Positions 51,523 through 60,144 of a DNA stretch of 64,000 nt are shown here, one piece after another (within the stretch, counting starts at the first letter, position 1; each line of letters starts with the position of its first letter). This DNA comes from Prevotella sp. Its GTDB lineage: Bacteria > Bacteroidota > Bacteroidia > Bacteroidales > Bacteroidaceae. Under the pieces are notes generated by a model. That model saw only the letters and a program-made list of their open reading frames with translations. It was not told the origin of the DNA and ran no database searches. A program made the translations under genes and the position numbers. The stretch is taken from NCBI GenBank assembly GCA_017619275.1, contig JAFZSR010000097.1:1-64000 (forward strand). Direction: 5' to 3'.

Positions 51523-51590
51523 AAAATTTTGGTAACGACTTTTTTGAAAAAGTCGTTGACTTTTGAAAAAATCTCGTACGAGATTTTTTT
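51523..51590. repeat. terminator-like dispersed repeat, copy 3
   Basis: It contains the hairpin AACGACTTTTTT/AAAAAGTCGTT followed by the palindrome AAAATCTCGTACGAGATTTT with flanking T. It is the most complete of the three copies. Confidence 0.7.
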
Positions 51591-51709
51591 GCTTGGATTT
51601 GCTTGGCCGAGAATGGGCCGAGCGAGCGGCGGATTTTTCGTGAAAAAGCTTGAACCCCAATGCACTTTTTTTTCAAATTACCAAAAATGAATGTTTTTTC
51701 GACCGATTG

Positions 51710-51741
51710 GTTGAAAAAACACATTTTTTTTCTTAATTTTG
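51710..51741 (+). promoter_or_regulatory. promoter of the TPR-LuxR regulator gene
   Basis: GTTG (51710-51713), a 20-bp spacer, then TAATTTTG (51734-51741). The start codon at 51750 is only 9 nt past the -7 box, so the mRNA would be leaderless or nearly so. Confidence 0.65.
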
Positions 51742-51749
51742 CATGCGAA

Positions 51750-53507
51750 ATGAAAAATATCTTCAAGACTACAGTTTTGCGCATATCTTTGAGCGTGCTG
51801 CTGGCTCTCTGTGCCCACGGCAGGGCTGAGGCCTACGACTATTATTTCCAACCCATAGATGCCCAGTTCGACAGCATCGCCTGCGTTCTGAACGAAGCCG
51901 ACTTCAACAACCAGCGCGAAAATATCGACCCTCAATTGCTCGACTTGCTGGACCAACGCGCAGCCCAGACTGGCAACCGCCAGCTGCGGGCCCGCGCCAT
52001 CTATTGGCGGGTGCGCATGGGGCAGATGAGCGCGCAGCCGGCAAAGTGCATAGAGCAACTGGAGCAAGCACGCGCCCTGCTGACCGACGGCTACGACTAC
52101 GACCGCGCTTGCATAGCCTATCAGCTGGCGGGAAACCAAGAGCGACTGGGACACTATATGCAATGCTATGAGAATACAACGGAGGCCATAGAACTGCTGA
52201 GCCAGGCGGGCGACCACTATTTCCTGGGCAATGCGCACCTGTTGCTGGCCCAGATGTTTTTGGAGCTTAGCGACCATGAGTCGGGTCGCAAGCAGCTGGC
52301 CCAGGCGCGCCAGCACTACGAACAGGCTCACTATCCGCTAAACCGCATCTACTTCTTCGAGGCTGTCTTCTCCGACAATCAGGAGAAGGCCTTGGACTAC
52401 TATCGCGAGTCGATCAGCACAGGGCAGCGCGACTGGGGCATGACCTTGCAGGCGTTGATCAATGCTTCGAGCATCTTCATCGACCAGCAGAAGAACGACA
52501 GCGCCGAGGCCTACATTGACCAGGCCGCCCAACTGCTGCAGCACGAAGCTCCGCAAAATCCCTTGTTCAGCAGTCTGCTCATGGCCTATCGAGGCAAGAT
52601 GCGCTACCAACAGGGGCGGCTGCAGGAGGCCCTGGCCGACTTGGAGCCGATAGCCTCGACAGCCGAACTGCTGCATGGCGAGCGCGTGTTGACTGATGTC
52701 TACAGGTATCTGTGGCTCATCTGCGACACGCTGGGGCAGCCATCACGGGCCTACAACTATCTGAAGCTTTACAACCAGTACTACGAAGCCGCCCAAAAGG
52801 AGATTACCGACCAGCAGGTGCCCAAGGCACAGGCTCGCGAAGCCATCAGCCGCCAAGCCGACCGCATTCAGCTGCTGGAGCAGGAGGCCCAACTGAACCG
52901 TTTCTACCTCTACGGCGCCCTGCTGGCATGCGTGGTGGTGCTGCTGGCGGCGCTGGCCGTGTTTCTCGTGTTCCGACAGCGCTATCGCATACACCAAATC
53001 GAGAACCGCGAGCTGCGCAACTCATTGGAGCAAGAAGCCATCATCTACAAGATGAACCTGAAAAACTATGAGGACGACATCAAGCAGAAAGACTGCGAGC
53101 TGTCGTCGTCGACGCTGTTGCTGGCCAACAAGAACGAGGTGCTGCAGCAGTTGCACGACATCACCAAGCACTACAGCGACCAAGGGCTGATACCAAAGGA
53201 ATACGTGCAGCGTATGAACGACATCGTGGGGCAGTCGCTGCGCAACGACGATGAGTGGTCGCGCTTCAAACTCCACTTCACCAGCGTGCATCCCGACTTC
53301 TTCATGAAGCTGAAGGAGCGCGCCGCCGACCTGACCGAGAACGACCTGCGCCTGTGTGCCTACATCAGCATCGGCATGCGCGCCAAGCAGATTGCCGAGA
53401 TGCTGAACATCAGTCCCGACAGTGTGAACAGCAACCGCTACCGACTGCGAAAGAAGCTGGGGCTGGAGCGCAACCAAAAGCTCGACGACTTCATCAGAAA
53501 GATATAG
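51750..53507 (+). CDS. periplasmic-TPR, single-TM, LuxR-type transcriptional regulator
   Basis: A 585-residue putative membrane-bound regulator. A signal peptide (1-28) precedes a helical, TPR-like sensor region (about 30-380). One membrane segment follows (about 386-408, LYGALLACVVVLLAALAVFL), then a coiled coil (about 412-450). The C-terminal helix-turn-helix (about 525-585) contains LTENDLRLCAYISIGMRAKQIAEMLNISPDSVNSNRYRLRKKLGL, the LuxR-type motif. The plan suggests sensing outside the inner membrane and gene control inside. It lies between two genes for T9SS-tailed proteins and might regulate them, which is inference. An upstream in-frame ATG at 51660 precedes the promoter and is not used. 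Confidence 0.75.
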   Translation: MKNIFKTTVLRISLSVLLALCAHGRAEAYDYYFQPIDAQFDSIACVLNEADFNNQRENIDPQLLDLLDQRAAQTGNRQLRARAIYWRVRMGQMSAQPAKCIEQLEQARALLTDGYDYDRACIAYQLAGNQERLGHYMQCYENTTEAIELLSQAGDHYFLGNAHLLLAQMFLELSDHESGRKQLAQARQHYEQAHYPLNRIYFFEAVFSDNQEKALDYYRESISTGQRDWGMTLQALINASSIFIDQQKNDSAEAYIDQAAQLLQHEAPQNPLFSSLLMAYRGKMRYQQGRLQEALADLEPIASTAELLHGERVLTDVYRYLWLICDTLGQPSRAYNYLKLYNQYYEAAQKEITDQQVPKAQAREAISRQADRIQLLEQEAQLNRFYLYGALLACVVVLLAALAVFLVFRQRYRIHQIENRELRNSLEQEAIIYKMNLKNYEDDIKQKDCELSSSTLLLANKNEVLQQLHDITKHYSDQGLIPKEYVQRMNDIVGQSLRNDDEWSRFKLHFTSVHPDFFMKLKERAADLTENDLRLCAYISIGMRAKQIAEMLNISPDSVNSNRYRLRKKLGLERNQKLDDFIRKI

Positions 53508-53567
53508 ACAAAAACTGACAGCACGAAGGATTCCGCCCATTTGCTTTCTTATTCAAAGAAAAAACAC

Positions 53568-53575
53568 TATCTTTG
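53568..53575 (+). promoter_or_regulatory. -7 box TATCTTTG of the Omp28-like gene
   Basis: The box is followed by a leader of about 330 nt made almost entirely of composite repeats. A TTTG at 53540 is 24 bp away, longer than usual. Confidence 0.45.
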
Positions 53576-53580
53576 CCCCC

Positions 53581-53905
53581 AAACAACCAAACGATGTCAA
53601 AGAACCACAGATTTCGCAGATTACTCAGATGAAGAATCAAAGAACCACAGATTCCACAGATTACACAGATGAAAAATCTGGAAAATCTGCGCAATCTTCG
53701 GTTAAGACCAAACGATGCCAAAGAACCACAGATTACACAGATTACTCAGATGAAAAATCTGTAAATCTGCGCAATCTGCGGTTAAGCAGAAACAATCAAA
53801 GAACCACAGATTCCACAGATTACTCAGATGAAAAAATCTGGAAAATCTGCGCAATCTGCGGTTAAGCCCAAACGACCAAACGACCAAACGACCAAACGAC
53901 CAACA
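53581..53905. repeat. composite array of four 75-bp units plus octamers
   Basis: Four ~65-80-bp units (ACCACAGATT..., CAGATTACTCAGATGA, CAATCTGCGGTTAAG) are separated by ACCAAACGATG-type linkers. Three AAACGACC units end the array 4 nt before the start region of the next gene. Confidence 0.9.
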
Positions 53906-53908
53906 AAT

Positions 53909-55738
53909 ATGAAATCCATCTTTTCCGCTGCACTCGTGATGACGATGCTGCTCTTTGTGAATGAGCCGGCACAGGCACAAATCACTTATTTCTCCACCTC
54001 GTTCGACGATGGCATACCCGAAGCGTTCAGCCTCTACGACCTGGACCAGAACGAACCCTCCTCCGACACCAAGAAAATGGGATTCGAGGTGGGCAAGCCT
54101 TGGGTGGCCCTAAAGGTGGACAAGGACTCCGTCAGCGTGGCCGCCTCAACGTCGTGGTACAAAAAGGGAGCAACCTCTAACGACTGGATGGTGACGCACG
54201 GCATAGAGATTGCATCGGAGAAGGCCGTTGTGAGCTGGCGTGCCAAGGCTTCCGACAAGAGCTATGCCGACGGCTACAGCGTCTACCTGTCGACCACGGG
54301 TGCCAGCCCAGAGGATTTCGATACGACGGCACCCGCCCTGCAGCTGGCAAAGGAGAGCGCCGAGTGGACGGAACACGCACTGAACCTGGCCGACTATGTG
54401 GGGCAGACCGTCTACATCGCCTTTGTGAACGACTCGAGAGACAAGGCGCTGCTCTATGTCGACGACCTCTTCGTGGGCGTGCCATCGAAGGTGGGCTTCA
54501 CGCTCGACTTCGGCCGCTGCTACGACGGCTATGGCGACATCGTGGTGAGCGGACACGCCTTTGCCACGGAGCAGGAGGCGGTGGAGGGTTTTACCATTGG
54601 TTTCACTACTGACGACGGGCAGACCATCAGCCAGCATTTCGCCGAGACACTGCAGCCCGGCATCCCCGTGGCGTTCACGCTTGATGAAACCGTGCAGCTG
54701 GAGCGCAACCAAACAATCGCCTACAAAGCTTGGGTGGAAAGCGGCGACGACCGTAGCGAACTGAGCAACCGCCTGTCGGCCTACCTATGGAAAGTGGTGG
54801 CCGAGGAGGTGACGGGCACGTGGTGCCAGTACTGCGTGCGCGGCATCGGAGCCATGAACTATATGCGCCAGAATGCACCCGAAGGGTTCATCGGCATTGC
54901 TGTGCACAACCACGAAGACTCATACACCGTGCCCGACTCGATGGCCATCCCCGGCGAGGAATATCGCCGCTGGCTGATGTCGAGCTACGGCATGAGCGGC
55001 TATCCGCACTGCGTCATCAACCGCAACGCCATCTTCTCCACCGACCCAGGAAGCATTCCCGCCTACTACGAGGCCATCAAGGCCACGCAGGAAAACTTCG
55101 CCGGACTCACCCTGGAGGCCACCGTCGATGCCGAGGGCGTCATCACGGGGAAGACGCAGGTGTTCTTTGCCAAAGACTACACTGGAGCCGACTTCAAGCT
55201 GGCCTATATCGTCATTGAAAACGACGTGCACCGCACGCATGCCGAGACGGGCATACTCGACAACTACTGCGGCTACGACCAAATCAATGCTTACGCCGGT
55301 GGGTCACAAGGCGCATGCTACGGTTTCGAGAACCTGCCCCGAGTGGTCAATGCCGACGACATCTGGTATCAGGATGTGGCACGTGGCTATGCTGGCAACG
55401 ACGGCTACAAAGGCGAGGGAGGCCTATTCCCCGCCAACATCAACGACGGCGAAAGCTTCACCCATGAGCAGACACTGAATATGCCCTCAAAGGTGCTGCG
55501 ATGGGAGAACACCGAGCTGGTGGTACTGTTGCTGAGCAAGAGCGGCGTCGTCGTCAATGCCGAGAAATGCCCCATTGTAGTCACTCAGCCTTCCTCCATC
55601 CACCCTTCAACGTGCAACGGTCAACGTTCAACGTTCAGCGTTTACTCGCTTAGCGGACGCCAGCTATCAGATACTTCACGACCAGGCATCTACATCCTGC
55701 GCCAAGGCGACACGGTCCGCAAGGTGATGGTGAAGTAG
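53909..55738 (+). CDS. anchor-J/Omp28-like thioredoxin-fold protein with T9SS-like tail
   Basis: A 609-residue secreted protein. A signal peptide (1-23, ending AQAQ) precedes a choice-of-anchor J-like domain (about 25-190, STSFDDGIPEAFSLYDLDQNE). A beta linker follows, then an Omp28-like region (about 295-510) that starts EEVTGTWCQYCVRGIGAM. Its Cys-x-x-Cys pair (near 305 and 308) resembles a thioredoxin-type site. The tail SVYSLSGRQLSDTSRPGIYILRQ fits a type A sorting domain. Residues about 566-578 just before it come from a heptamer repeat (NGQRSTF). A frame continues upstream into the repeat array but the signal peptide begins at 53909. Confidence 0.78.
   Translation: MKSIFSAALVMTMLLFVNEPAQAQITYFSTSFDDGIPEAFSLYDLDQNEPSSDTKKMGFEVGKPWVALKVDKDSVSVAASTSWYKKGATSNDWMVTHGIEIASEKAVVSWRAKASDKSYADGYSVYLSTTGASPEDFDTTAPALQLAKESAEWTEHALNLADYVGQTVYIAFVNDSRDKALLYVDDLFVGVPSKVGFTLDFGRCYDGYGDIVVSGHAFATEQEAVEGFTIGFTTDDGQTISQHFAETLQPGIPVAFTLDETVQLERNQTIAYKAWVESGDDRSELSNRLSAYLWKVVAEEVTGTWCQYCVRGIGAMNYMRQNAPEGFIGIAVHNHEDSYTVPDSMAIPGEEYRRWLMSSYGMSGYPHCVINRNAIFSTDPGSIPAYYEAIKATQENFAGLTLEATVDAEGVITGKTQVFFAKDYTGADFKLAYIVIENDVHRTHAETGILDNYCGYDQINAYAGGSQGACYGFENLPRVVNADDIWYQDVARGYAGNDGYKGEGGLFPANINDGESFTHEQTLNMPSKVLRWENTELVVLLLSKSGVVVNAEKCPIVVTQPSSIHPSTCNGQRSTFSVYSLSGRQLSDTSRPGIYILRQGDTVRKVMVK
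55605..55642. repeat. in-frame heptamer array, GTTCAAC type, in the Omp28-like gene
   Basis: About five units (TTCAACG, TGCAACG, GTCAACG, TTCAACG, TTCAGCG) lie directly ahead of the sorting-domain codons. Confidence 0.8.
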
Positions 55739-55754
55739 TTGAAGGGCAGGATGT

Positions 55755-56663
55755 TCACTTCATCTTGGCGAAAATTTCGTTCTTTTCAATCGTCCATCCC
55801 TGGCGCTTCGAGAGCTCGCAGTCGTCGCCCTTGAACATGCGGGCGGCCTTCTTGTCGCCCTTCAGTTGCCACTGCAACCATGCCAGCGCCACCACGGCAA
55901 ACTCACCGCCATGGGCCTGACGATAGGTGCCGCCGTGTCCCACAGGCAGATTGGCAGCACAGGCGGGCACGTGGCTGATGCGGTGGAAATCGTCCATACC
56001 GTTGCCGTAGGCGATGTCCTCCTGTCCACCCAGGATGTAGATGATGCTGCTGTGAATCTCGTTCAGCTTCTCCTTCGGGGGCATGGGCATGCCGCCCACG
56101 GCCTGGCTGGCGTTCTGCTGGTTGAAGAGTCCGCTGTTGCAAATCATCAACGTCTTGATTCGCGGGTCGGCACAGTTATAGAGTGTCTGCAGTCCGCCGC
56201 ACGACATGCCGGCCACGCAGATGTTCTTCGTGTCGATCTTCTGATAGTAGGGCGACGTGGGGTCGCTGTTCTGCGCAATGGCCCAGTCGATTGACTCTAT
56301 CTGCTGCTCGGTGGTCGACATGGGGCCTCGGTAGGGCTGCTCGTCCATCGGGATATAGCCGGTGGCCAGCACCAGGAAGCCATAGCTGGCAATCTCGTTC
56401 AGGAATTTGTAGTGCTCCCAAGGCGAGTTGGTGCAGGCACCATTGCCCCAGACCAGCACGGGCAGCTGTTGCTTCTTGCCAAACGATGCGAGGTCTTGCG
56501 GAGCAAAGACGGTGTGGGCAGCCAACGAAGGCTCTTCTTTCATGATGGCCTTGAAGGGGCCTGTGCCGCCATCTTCCACCAGGCGGCTCTTCACATCTTG
56601 CGACTGGGCGTTCATGCTGCATGCCACACATGCCAACACGAGAATAGAAAACAGTTTTTTCAT
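55755..56663 (-). CDS. secreted alpha/beta hydrolase
   Basis: A 302-residue esterase or lipase-like enzyme of the chlorophyllase/PETase-like group. It has a signal peptide (1-19, ending SMNAQ), VLVWGNGACTNSPWEHYKFLNEIASYGF (oxyanion region), elbow GMSCGG with Ser154, Asp in GGQEDIAY and His in GHGGTYRQAHGGEF. The substrate is unknown. Together with the CE1 and CE15 enzymes it adds to a set of extracellular esterases. Convergent with the Omp28-like gene, 16 bp apart, with no obvious terminator between. Confidence 0.8.
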   Translation of the reverse strand: MKKLFSILVLACVACSMNAQSQDVKSRLVEDGGTGPFKAIMKEEPSLAAHTVFAPQDLASFGKKQQLPVLVWGNGACTNSPWEHYKFLNEIASYGFLVLATGYIPMDEQPYRGPMSTTEQQIESIDWAIAQNSDPTSPYYQKIDTKNICVAGMSCGGLQTLYNCADPRIKTLMICNSGLFNQQNASQAVGGMPMPPKEKLNEIHSSIIYILGGQEDIAYGNGMDDFHRISHVPACAANLPVGHGGTYRQAHGGEFAVVALAWLQWQLKGDKKAARMFKGDDCELSKRQGWTIEKNEIFAKMK

Positions 56664-56745
56664 AATGCTTTGATTGTTTTAGAGAAATATAGATTAAAGT
56701 AATTATATAATTTCTGATGTATCTCTGCTGCGCAAATGCCCTTAT

Positions 56746-58620
56746 TCAGCGGCCGCGCAAATCTTCCGAGGCGAGCTGCAGGATGGCCTGGCTCTGCTTG
56801 GCAAGCTGCTCGGCGTTGCTGCTCTCGTCAATAACGATGCGGCGAGCATCAAGGTCGTAGAGCACGTGGCCCGTGCTGTCGACCATCCACTGGGCATTAT
56901 TATAATTGTGTACGGCGGTGGGATGGGTGTAAGAGGAGGAAAGCACGTCGCGGCTGAAAGCGAAGTCGGCGTGCGTCAACCCCATCTGTCCCAGCAAAGT
57001 GGCGGCGAGGTCGCTCTGGTTGCAAAGCACGTCGATGGTGCGTGGCTCCTTCACGGCACCGCCCAGCCAGAGCATGGGGATGTGGTTCTTCTGCAAGGGT
57101 CGGCTTTGGTCGATGTCGGCGTGATTAACACCATGGTCGGCAGTGACCACGATAAGCAGCTGGTCCCAAGCCGGCGTGGTGCGCAGCCTGTCGATGAAAT
57201 GCGCTAGACAAGCATCGAGATAGGCAAAGGCGGTGAACACCTCGTCGTCGTGCCGTTGCCAGCTCATGCCCTCGGCAGCGTCGGGCACATCCCATGGCTC
57301 GTGGCTGCTCAGCGTGGAATAGCCCATCAAGGCCGGCTGACCGGCAGGAAGGCTGGTGATTTGCCGATAGAGGTAGTCGAAGGTGATGTCATCTCGCACG
57401 CCCCACTGGGCACTGTGCTGCTCGGCAAGCGAGAAGTCGTCCATGCTCACCAGCTGCTGCCAGCCCGTGGCGATGAGATAGCTGCGCATGTTGGTGAAAT
57501 TGATGTCGCCGCCATAGAGGTAGCTCGTCGGGTAGCCCTCGGCTTGCAACGTGCGGGCGATACTGGGCAGAGAGCGACTTCTGGACGGCATCTTCATCAC
57601 CGAGACGGTGGGGAACGAGGGGTAGCCACTCAGGGTGCAGAGGGTGCCGCGGTCGGTGCGCCACGAATTGGCATAGCAGCGGCTGAAGTTGATGCCCTCC
57701 TGCTTCAGCCTTTGCAGCTGGGGCATCGCACTGGCAAACTGCTCGCCAGCACTTTCGAGCAGGATGACGACGATGGTGGGACGGGGCGTGCGCAGCAGCG
57801 TGTCGGCATCCAAGCTCTCGGTGGTAAAGACGTCAGCCGTCAGCCGATGGCATTCGGCATCGTCCATGAAAGCATACTCCACTTCGTCGCCCATCTGATG
57901 CCCCAACGAGGAAAGAAAGCTGAACACAGGGTTCACCGCCGCATGGTTAAGAAATTGGTTTTGAGAGAAATAAACCTGACCGATATTCGTGGTCGACTCG
58001 CTCAGCCCGCCTCGCATGCCCACCACCATCAGTGGAATCAAAGCCAAGTAGAGAAGCGACTCGCCCACCCTTGCTAACGTTGAACGTTGAACGTTGAACA
58101 TTGAACGATGGGCGGTACACTGTGTTTCATCCTTCAGGCAACGAAGCGAAAGGAGGCACATGCCATAGATGACTGCGGCGGCCAAGAGCCACAACAGGAA
58201 GCGGAGCACGAGATAGCCCACGGAAACGCTCTGCGTGATTCCCTCGGGCTGCTGCAAGTAGCTCAAGCACGAGGCATCGAGCTTGAAGCCCCAAAACTCA
58301 TAGAGGCTGGTGTCGGCAACGAAGGCCAATGCCAACGCTACCGACACCAGGATGAAATAGGCCTTGATGAGCCATCGAGGAATGCGCACCCACACGGCCA
58401 CCAGACAGCCCAGCAGCAGGGGGGCAATGACATAGAGCGCGGTGGAAAGGTCGAGCGACAAACCGTGCCTGAGCACTTGCCAAACATCGCCCCACCCCAC
58501 TCCATGTCCGCTGCCGCAGCTGGCCATGAATATCAGCTTGGCCACCACAAACAGCAGCACCATGATGGCAAAAGCCACCAGCATGAAGCACAGTCGCTGA
58601 AGCAACCTGCTACTTGTCAT
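56746..58620 (-). CDS. LtaS-like alkaline-phosphatase-superfamily membrane enzyme
   Basis: A 624-residue inner-membrane protein with about five N-terminal membrane segments (10-205) and an extracytoplasmic sulfatase/LtaS-like domain (about 280-560). Metal and catalytic features: Glu289 in VILLESAG, Thr322 in NSWRTDRGT (in place of the LtaS Thr), and DH in VVTADHGVNHAD. Members transfer phosphoglycerol or phosphoethanolamine groups to glycans or lipids. In Bacteroidota the acceptor is usually unknown. A heptamer repeat encodes residues 170-182 (HRSMFNVQRSTLA) in a cytoplasmic-looking loop. The first codons overlap the end of the symporter gene by 11 bases. Confidence 0.83.
   Translation of the reverse strand: MTSSRLLQRLCFMLVAFAIMVLLFVVAKLIFMASCGSGHGVGWGDVWQVLRHGLSLDLSTALYVIAPLLLGCLVAVWVRIPRWLIKAYFILVSVALALAFVADTSLYEFWGFKLDASCLSYLQQPEGITQSVSVGYLVLRFLLWLLAAAVIYGMCLLSLRCLKDETQCTAHRSMFNVQRSTLARVGESLLYLALIPLMVVGMRGGLSESTTNIGQVYFSQNQFLNHAAVNPVFSFLSSLGHQMGDEVEYAFMDDAECHRLTADVFTTESLDADTLLRTPRPTIVVILLESAGEQFASAMPQLQRLKQEGINFSRCYANSWRTDRGTLCTLSGYPSFPTVSVMKMPSRSRSLPSIARTLQAEGYPTSYLYGGDINFTNMRSYLIATGWQQLVSMDDFSLAEQHSAQWGVRDDITFDYLYRQITSLPAGQPALMGYSTLSSHEPWDVPDAAEGMSWQRHDDEVFTAFAYLDACLAHFIDRLRTTPAWDQLLIVVTADHGVNHADIDQSRPLQKNHIPMLWLGGAVKEPRTIDVLCNQSDLAATLLGQMGLTHADFAFSRDVLSSSYTHPTAVHNYNNAQWMVDSTGHVLYDLDARRIVIDESSNAEQLAKQSQAILQLASEDLRGR
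58074..58108. repeat. in-frame heptamer array in the LtaS-like gene
   Basis: Five units TTGAACG or TTGAACA. On the coding strand they read GTTCAAC, the stop-free orientation. Confidence 0.85.
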
Positions 58621-60127
58621 AGCACTCGAAAATCTTGCTCACCATCTGCTTAGGCAGCTTGGGCGTGAGCAAACTGGTAATCCACACCACGGGGAATCCG
58701 CCCAGCATGGCAATGGCACCGCAGTTGATGGGGTTGATGGGGTTGCCGAGGAGCATGTTGACAACGGTGAGTCCCACGCCCCAGACGAAGCATGCCCATA
58801 CGCTAATACGGGTGACACCGCGCCAGTAGAGGCCCAGCATGAACGGAGCCAGGAAGGCACCGGCCAGCGCACCCCACGAGATGCCCATGAGCTGGGCGAT
58901 GAACGTGGGCGGGTTGAGCGCGATGAGCAGCGAGATGGCAATGAAGAACATGATGAGCACACGCATGATGACCACCTTGCGCCGCTCAATCTTCTCGGAG
59001 ACAATGTCGTCGATAGTTCCCTCCTCCACCTCACCGGGCAGCGACTTCTTATCGCGGTAGATGAGGTCGAGCGTCATCGTAGAGCTGCTGGTGAGCACCA
59101 GCGAAGCCAGCGTCGACATCGATGCCGAGAGCACCAACAGCACCACGAGGGCGATAAGCACGTCGGGTAGCGTGGTGAGCATGGCGGGCACAATACTGTC
59201 GAAGGCAATCTTGCCGTCGGCGGCAACAACGGGATCATAAAGACGACCGAAACCACCCAGGAAGTAGCAGCCACCAGCCACGATGAAGGCGAAGATGGTG
59301 CTGATGATGGTGCCACGCTTAATGGCGGCCTCGTCAGTGATGCTATAGAACTTACCCACCATCTGCGGCAGACCCATCGTGCCAAGTGAGGTGAGGATGA
59401 CTACGCCCAGGAGTCCCCACGGGTCGGGGCCGAACCATGAGGCGAACACGCCCTGCTCGCCGCCGTCGCCAGGCAGTGCCGCCAGCTTGTTCACGGCCTC
59501 CGACAGACCACCCTGTGCAGCCAGCACGGCGGCAATGACAGCGACGATGCCGAAGAGCATGATGACGCCCTGGATAAAGTCGTTCATGGCCGTGGCTTTA
59601 TAGCCGCCCAGAATGACATAGACGGCGGTGAGTGCAGCCATGATGATGACGCAGTACTCATAGGGGATGCCAAAGCCCATCTCGAAGAGCGTTGAGATGC
59701 CCTTATAGACACCAGCAGTATAGGGGATGAGAAACACGAAGGCGATGACGCTGGCGGTGACGCGCAGCCCCTGGTCGCCGAAGCGGGTGCCGAAGAAGTC
59801 GGGCATCGTGCGGCTCTCGATGTGTTGTGTCATCAGCTTCGTGCGGCGCCCCAATATCAGCCACGCCAAGAGCGAGCCGATGACGGCGTTGCCAATGCCT
59901 ATCCACGCGCTGGAGAGTCCATACTTCCAGCCAAACTGTCCGGCGTAGCCCACGAAGACCACGGCGGAGAAATAACTGGTGCCGAAAGCGAAAGCCGTGA
60001 GCCAAGGACCCACGGCACGTCCGCCCAACACAAAACCATCCACACTGCTGGCCTGCTTGCGGGTGTAGACACCCACGCCAATCATCACGGCCAGAAAAAT
60101 TACAGTCAATAATACTTTTATAACCAT
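58610..60127 (-). CDS. sodium:solute symporter
   Basis: A 505-residue inner-membrane transporter of the SSS family (sodium/proline type), about 13 hydrophobic segments. Typical stretches are FVLGGRAVGPWLTAFAFGTSYFSAVVFVGYAGQFGWKYG near the N-terminus and VYVILGGYKATAMNDFIQGVIM. Others are GLPQMVGKFYSITDEAAIKRG and LSASMSTLASLVLTSSSTMTLDL (Na+ site Ser region). The substrate is not clear. It overlaps the LtaS-like gene by 11 bases and so may be translated together with it. C-rich inverted repeats precede it. Confidence 0.9.
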   Translation of the reverse strand: MVIKVLLTVIFLAVMIGVGVYTRKQASSVDGFVLGGRAVGPWLTAFAFGTSYFSAVVFVGYAGQFGWKYGLSSAWIGIGNAVIGSLLAWLILGRRTKLMTQHIESRTMPDFFGTRFGDQGLRVTASVIAFVFLIPYTAGVYKGISTLFEMGFGIPYEYCVIIMAALTAVYVILGGYKATAMNDFIQGVIMLFGIVAVIAAVLAAQGGLSEAVNKLAALPGDGGEQGVFASWFGPDPWGLLGVVILTSLGTMGLPQMVGKFYSITDEAAIKRGTIISTIFAFIVAGGCYFLGGFGRLYDPVVAADGKIAFDSIVPAMLTTLPDVLIALVVLLVLSASMSTLASLVLTSSSTMTLDLIYRDKKSLPGEVEEGTIDDIVSEKIERRKVVIMRVLIMFFIAISLLIALNPPTFIAQLMGISWGALAGAFLAPFMLGLYWRGVTRISVWACFVWGVGLTVVNMLLGNPINPINCGAIAMLGGFPVVWITSLLTPKLPKQMVSKIFECYDK

Positions 60128-60144
60128 ATATTACCTACCCCCAT

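Noticed and set aside
53581..53905. CRISPR array made of the 75-bp units
   Set aside because: The whole unit repeats, including the would-be spacers, and no cas genes are present.
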